Source of the DNA: Deltaproteobacteria bacterium
GTDB lineage: Bacteria; Desulfobacterota; Desulfomonilia; UBA1062
Direction: 5' to 3'
DNA length: 64,000 bases
NCBI GenBank assembly: GCA_018434685.1
Contig: JAHDOV010000013.1
Location: 186,001-250,000, forward strand
The notes under the pieces are model-generated. The model was not told the origin of the DNA and ran no database searches. It was given only the letters and a program-made list of their open reading frames with translations. Positions 60,041 to 64,000 of the stretch are shown piece by piece. Position 1 is the first letter of the stretch. Each line of letters opens with the position of its first letter. The translations under genes were made by a program, and so were the position numbers.

Positions 60041-62395
60041 ATGGCACTAAAGGAATATAAACCCGGAACCGCATTCCCGGGGGCCATCGGGCGTACGGTG
60101 GACCGGTCGACGCCTGCCTGGCCCGAGCCCCTTCGCTCGAAAGAAGGCGCTCCCAACGTCCTGTTCATAGTCCTGGATGATACGGGCTTCGGCCAGCTCG
60201 GCTGTTACGGCAGCCCCATCAGGACGCCCAACATCGATGCTTTAGCGTCCGACGGCCTGCTCTACACCAATATGCATACCACGGCCCTGTGCTCACCGAC
60301 CCGCTCGTGCATTTTAACCGGCCGAAATCATCATTCCAATCACATGGGGTGCCTCTCGAACGGTTCGACCGGATACCCTGGCTCCGACGGCTACATCCCA
60401 TTCGAGAACGGCTTCATCTCCGAGATTCTTCTCCAGAACGGCTACAGCACGTACTGCCTTGGCAAGTGGCACCTGGCCCCGGAGGAGACCATGTCGGCTG
60501 CAGGCCCGTTCGACCGCTGGCCGCTCGGGCGTGGTTTCGAGCGCTACTACGGCTTCCTGGGAGGCGATACCCACCAGTACTATCCAGAATTGGTGCGCGA
60601 CAACACCCAGGTAGAGCCGGAAAAGACCCCCGAGCAGGGCTATCACCTCAGTGTGGATCTGGTTGAAAAGGCCAGAGCCATGATTGCCGACGCCAAGCAG
60701 GTCGCCCCTGACAAGCCGTTCTTCATGTATTTCGCCCCCGGGGCCATGCATTCGCCGCACCATGTGCCCCGTGAGTGGGCCGACAGATACAAGGGCATGT
60801 TCGACGATGGCTGGGATGCCTACCGGGAGAAGGTTTTTACCCGGCAGAAGGAACTCGGTATAGTTCCACCGAACACCGTACTGTCCCTTCATGACCCGGA
60901 CGTACAGGAATGGGACACGCTTCCGGCAGACGAACGCAGGCTTTACGCGCGCATGATGGAGGTGTTCGCCGGATTCCTGGAGCACACCGACCACTGCATC
61001 GGCGAGCTGATCCGGTTTCTGAAAGACCTGGGCGAATACGAAAACACGCTGATCATGCTCATCTCGGACAATGGCGCCAGTGCAGAGGGCGGGCCGACCG
61101 GATCGGTGAACGAGTGCCGGTTTTTCAACAACGTAGCGGACAGCATCGAGGACAATCTGGCCCTGATCGACGAACTCGGCGGACCGACCTGTTTCAACCA
61201 CTATCCGTGGGGCTGGACCTGGGCCGGCAACACCCCGTTGCGTCGCTGGAAGCGCGAGACGTACCGGGGCGGGGTGAGCGACCCGTTCATCGTGTGCTGG
61301 CCGAGGGGCATGAAGGCACAGGGGGAAATCCGCAACCAGTATGCCCATGCCATCGATCTGGTTCCCACGGTCCTGGAGGCTCTCGGGATCAAACCGCCGG
61401 ACGCGATCAGGGGCGTGACCCAGGCCCCGATCGAGGGCTTCAGCCTCACCCACACTTTCAATGACGCCGGGGCACCGGAGAACCACCTCACCCAGTACTT
61501 CGAGATGTTCGGGCACCGTTCGCTCTACCACGACGGCTGGCGCGCGGTCTGCCCCTGGCCGGGAACATCGTTTACCGAATCCGGCAGGCGATTCGGCACA
61601 CCGATCACGGCCGACATGCTCACCGAACTCGATGCGGAGGGTTGGGAGCTCTATCACGTGAGCGAGGACTTCGCCGAGACAAAGAACCTTGCCGAGACCG
61701 AGAAGGCTCGCCTTATCGCCATGATCGGCATGTGGTACGTGGAGGCCGGCAAGTACCACTTACTGCCCATCGACAGCCGGGGCACGCAGCGTATCGCCGA
61801 TGAGCGGCCGCAGATCGGGGTCAGGCGGAGCAGATACGTTCTTTATCCGGGTACCCAGGCCGTGCCGGCCACGGCTGCACCGAAGATCCTCAACCGGCCC
61901 TACTCCATCACGGCAGAGGTGGATATCCCAGAGAGCGGGGCCGAGGGCGTGCTGCTCAGCATGGGGGGCAACGACGGCGGCATCTCGTTCTATGTGCAGG
62001 ATGGCAGGCTCTGTTTCGTCCACAACTACGTGGCAGTTGACCGTTACTATGTGAAATCGGGCACGCCCGTACCGATTGGCCGGCACTTCCTGAGCATGGA
62101 ATTCGAGCCGACCGGGGCTGCTGATATCCCCAATGGCAGGGGCACGCCCGGCAGGGTCAAGATCCTTGTGGACGGAAAAGAGATCGGCAGCGGCGAACTG
62201 CCGGTGACGTCACCGCTGCGACTGGGCCAGGGCGCCGCCATGCTCGTGGGAGCCGACGCAGGGGCACCGGTTACGCCGGAATACAACCCGCCGTTTCGGT
62301 TCACAGGCACCATCAGGCGTGTGATCGTGGACGTGAGCGGCGAGTACGTGGAAGACTATGAGGCCGAGATGCGCATCGCCCTTGCCAAACAATGA
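60041..62395 (+). CDS. Large arylsulfatase, Cys-type, CSPTR active site
   Basis: A 784-residue type I sulfatase. The active-site motif is C84-S-P-T-R88 (TTALCSPTRSCILTGRNHH); metal ligands appear in LDDTGFG (46-47) and LISDNGASAEGG; LGKWHLAPEE and AMHSPHHVP complete the pocket. The C-terminal beta-rich accessory domain (about 610-780; AEVDIPESGAEGVLLSMGG) matches the previous gene. The start at 60041 follows AAAGGAGGG; an upstream GTG at 60002 is not favoured. No signal peptide. Bases 60050-60237 are almost identical to the start of the fourth sulfatase. Confidence 0.92.
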   Translation: MALKEYKPGTAFPGAIGRTVDRSTPAWPEPLRSKEGAPNVLFIVLDDTGFGQLGCYGSPIRTPNIDALASDGLLYTNMHTTALCSPTRSCILTGRNHHSNHMGCLSNGSTGYPGSDGYIPFENGFISEILLQNGYSTYCLGKWHLAPEETMSAAGPFDRWPLGRGFERYYGFLGGDTHQYYPELVRDNTQVEPEKTPEQGYHLSVDLVEKARAMIADAKQVAPDKPFFMYFAPGAMHSPHHVPREWADRYKGMFDDGWDAYREKVFTRQKELGIVPPNTVLSLHDPDVQEWDTLPADERRLYARMMEVFAGFLEHTDHCIGELIRFLKDLGEYENTLIMLISDNGASAEGGPTGSVNECRFFNNVADSIEDNLALIDELGGPTCFNHYPWGWTWAGNTPLRRWKRETYRGGVSDPFIVCWPRGMKAQGEIRNQYAHAIDLVPTVLEALGIKPPDAIRGVTQAPIEGFSLTHTFNDAGAPENHLTQYFEMFGHRSLYHDGWRAVCPWPGTSFTESGRRFGTPITADMLTELDAEGWELYHVSEDFAETKNLAETEKARLIAMIGMWYVEAGKYHLLPIDSRGTQRIADERPQIGVRRSRYVLYPGTQAVPATAAPKILNRPYSITAEVDIPESGAEGVLLSMGGNDGGISFYVQDGRLCFVHNYVAVDRYYVKSGTPVPIGRHFLSMEFEPTGAADIPNGRGTPGRVKILVDGKEIGSGELPVTSPLRLGQGAAMLVGADAGAPVTPEYNPPFRFTGTIRRVIVDVSGEYVEDYEAEMRIALAKQ
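60050..60237 (+). repeat. 188-base near-identical segment, copy 1 of 2
   Basis: This segment at the start of the third sulfatase gene matches 63530-63717 with about six differences by eye. Outside the segment the two genes diverge. Confidence 0.85.
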
Positions 62396-62499
62396 TCTGA
62401 GGCAGGAGATGATTCCATTGATGGAACCATGTGCAGGCAAACGTCGGAAGAGAATGATGTAAACCTGAAGGTACAGAAACAAAAGAAAGGGATCGAGGT

Positions 62500-63474
62500 A
62501 TGAAAGAGACCCTCCTCGCCATAGTGAGAGTCGGTCTGCCACTGACCGTCACGGCCAGCATGCTCGCCCAGGGAATGACCATTGCCCCGAGCCGGCTTGT
62601 CCTCTTCGGCCAGCGGCCCATGCTCATGCTGCGCTCCCTTGTGGTGGTGCTCGTTCTGGTCCCGCTCGTTGTGCTTGTGATCCTTCTCCTGTTTGAGCCC
62701 GCTCCGGAAGTGACCATCGGCCTGTCGATCCTGGCGGCATCGCCGGCAGCCCCCCTCATGCTGGTCAAAATCCCCAGGAAAGGAGGAAGTCTCTCCTATA
62801 TAACCTGTCTTCACCTGAGTCTGGCACTGCTCGCTCTCCTCACCGTGCCCGTCACCCTGGACCTGTTCTCAAGGGTGCTCGGATTCCAGGCCGAGGTGGG
62901 CGTGTCTGCCGTGGCCAGAGTCGTCGGGATGACGATCCTCGTTCCGATCTGTCTCGGCATGCTGATCCAGGCCCTCTTCCCCGGAATTGCCGGCACAATC
63001 GGCCCGGCACTGGCCAGGATCTGTGCCATTGCATTGATGGTATTGATTCTCTGTGTGGTGGGGCTGACGTACGGCCTCCTGCTGAGGATGAATCCAGGGG
63101 CCTATCTCGTCATGGCCTTAGTGGTCGCCGCATCCATCGGCATCGGTCACGGACTCGGGCCGCAGGATCCGCAGGAGCGGACCACCCTGGCCATAGAAAG
63201 CGCCGCGCGCCACCCGGGATTGGCGCTGACTATTGCAACGCTCAACTTCAGTCCCGACAAAGCGCTGCCGGTTCTGGTACCCTATCTGGCGGTGTTCGTC
63301 GGTGTCTCCACAATCTATCTGCACTTACGCAAGAGACCATTTCCCAGGCCGGCACTTCCCGGAGAGGATCAAACGCCTCAAGATCAGCTCAGGGCTGATC
63401 AAAGGCGAACAGGTCGAGATGCCTGCGGTCATGACTCGGCGACAGGCAGTGAGAATAAAGGGAATGGCAGGTAA
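62500..63474 (+). CDS. Bile-acid:sodium symporter (BASS/SBF)-like permease
   Basis: A 324-residue membrane protein with eight or nine hydrophobic segments. ILAASPAAPLMLVKIPRKGG and ERTTLAIESAARHPGLALTIA match the conserved Na-binding/crossover regions of SBF-fold transporters. SBF relatives carry bile acids, sulfated steroids, pantoate or pyruvate. The last 45 residues (from HLRKRPFPRPALPGED) are polar and of low complexity. The gene sits between two near-duplicate sulfatases, so uptake of an organic sulfate ester is an attractive but unproven role. Confidence 0.85.
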   Translation: MKETLLAIVRVGLPLTVTASMLAQGMTIAPSRLVLFGQRPMLMLRSLVVVLVLVPLVVLVILLLFEPAPEVTIGLSILAASPAAPLMLVKIPRKGGSLSYITCLHLSLALLALLTVPVTLDLFSRVLGFQAEVGVSAVARVVGMTILVPICLGMLIQALFPGIAGTIGPALARICAIALMVLILCVVGLTYGLLLRMNPGAYLVMALVVAASIGIGHGLGPQDPQERTTLAIESAARHPGLALTIATLNFSPDKALPVLVPYLAVFVGVSTIYLHLRKRPFPRPALPGEDQTPQDQLRADQRRTGRDACGHDSATGSENKGNGR

Positions 63475-63517
63475 GCAAGAGTACCTGTCGTGAGAAAACC
63501 AAAAAAGGAGGAGTAAC

Positions 63518-64000
63518 ATGTCGGAATTAAAAGAATATAAACCCGGAACCGCATTCTCGGGGGTCATCGGGCGTACGGTGGACCGGTCGACGCCTGCCTG
63601 GCCCGAGCCCCTTCGCTCGAAAGAAGGCGCTCCCAACGTACTGTTCATAGTCCTGGATGATACGGGCTTCGGCCAGCTTGGCTGTTACGGCAGCCCCATC
63701 AGGACGCCCAACATTGACCGCCTGGCCTCCGGAGGTCTGCGCTACAACAACATGCACACGACCGCTTTGTGCTCGCCCACGCGCACGTGCATCCTGACCG
63801 GCCGCAACCACCACAGCAACGCCATGTCGTGCATCACCGAAGGCTCCACCGGGTTCCCCGGCGGCAACGGCTACATCCCGTTCGAAAACGGGTTCCTCTC
63901 CGAGATGCTGCTGCAGCACGGCTACAACACCTATGCCATCGGCAAGTGGCACCTCACCCCGGCCGACCAGATCTCGGCAGCCGGCCCGTACGACCGCTGG
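63518..64000 (+). CDS. Large arylsulfatase, Cys-type, 3'-truncated by window
   Basis: The frame runs past the window end; 161 residues are visible. AAAAAAGGAGGAG precedes ATG 63518. The active-site motif is C85-S-P-T-R (TTALCSPTRTCILTG), with metal Asp pair LDDTGFG. The first 75 residues are nearly identical to the gene at 60041, but similarity drops sharply after TPNID. No signal peptide. If complete it would be about 780 residues like its neighbours. Confidence 0.9.
   Translation, partial: MSELKEYKPGTAFSGVIGRTVDRSTPAWPEPLRSKEGAPNVLFIVLDDTGFGQLGCYGSPIRTPNIDRLASGGLRYNNMHTTALCSPTRTCILTGRNHHSNAMSCITEGSTGFPGGNGYIPFENGFLSEMLLQHGYNTYAIGKWHLTPADQISAAGPYDRW
63530..63717 (+). repeat. 188-base near-identical segment, copy 2 of 2
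   Basis: Second copy of the segment at 60050-60237, at the start of the fourth sulfatase gene. It ends at the same codon (AACAT[C/T]GA) as the first copy. Confidence 0.85.

Noticed and set aside
60314-61759. Long antisense frame in the third sulfatase
   Set aside because: Mirror of a conserved sulfatase; no independent evidence.
1-64000. tRNA, rRNA, CRISPR or prophage signals
   Set aside because: I found no cloverleaf-like tRNA ends, no rRNA motifs, no regular direct-repeat/spacer array and no phage structural or integrase genes by inspection.

Overview
The window looks like chromosomal DNA of an anaerobic Gram-negative bacterium, most likely a Desulfobacterota (former Deltaproteobacteria) member of the sulfate-reducing or syntrophic type. 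This is inferred from the mix of outer-membrane and lipoprotein genes (OmpA/Pal family, MetA-like barrel, lipobox proteins), sigma-54 regulation, an oxygen-sensitive radical-SAM sulfatase maturase, and a NuoE/NuoF/NuoG-like iron-sulfur cluster next to a GltB-like flavoprotein. The DNA is moderately GC-rich by eye. I recognised no tRNA, rRNA, CRISPR array, intact insertion sequence or prophage. Genus-level identity cannot be read from the sequence.

Layout. 1-6.1 kb (+): the end of a membrane dipeptidase gene, a GIY-YIG/DUF123 protein, a crotonase, then a polar amino-acid ABC transporter (ATPase, binding protein, double-length fused permease) with a hairpin between the binding-protein and permease genes. 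6.1-6.9 kb (+): three very small membrane proteins, one AtpI/AtpZ-like, behind a consensus sigma-54 promoter and three spaced upstream repeats. 7.2-12.1 kb (+): an RND/MMPL exporter and a hybrid histidine kinase. 12.1-16.4 kb (-): a Gate-domain membrane protein, an ABC-F ATPase and an OmpA protein with thrombospondin type-3 repeats. 16.7-19.0 kb (+): a phosphoribosyltransferase-like protein with an NCS1 nucleobase permease. 19.1-30.7 kb (-): housekeeping and envelope genes, including a CDF metal exporter, DAHP synthase, nitroreductase, metallophosphoesterase, an SDR-PilZ fusion, a Sel1-trypsin fusion and a repeat lipoprotein. 31.5-33.2 kb (+): an RpoH-like sigma factor and a half-size TauE. 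33.3-38.3 kb (-): an acetoacetate-decarboxylase/ketopantoate-reductase-like fusion, a Do-family protease and two small proteins. 38.8-40.4 kb (+): Pal, fasciclin and a small lipoprotein. 40.5-45.9 kb (-): the NuoEFG-like/GltB-like redox operon with a duplicated Cys-rich protein. 46.2-52.1 kb (-): a histidine kinase/sigma-54 activator pair, a multi-domain lipoprotein and a polytopic membrane protein.

52.4-64.0 kb (+) is a sulfate-ester island: a small ABM-domain protein, a SulP anion transporter, an anaerobic sulfatase maturase, four arylsulfatases of the Cys-type formylglycine class (the last cut by the window edge) and a bile-acid:sodium-symporter-like permease. None of the sulfatases shows a secretion signal. 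This suggests that sulfate esters are imported, cleaved in the cytoplasm by enzymes activated by the neighbouring maturase, and the sulfate exported or reduced. Two of the sulfatase genes share a nearly identical 188-base 5' segment that ends abruptly, which points to recent duplication or gene conversion.
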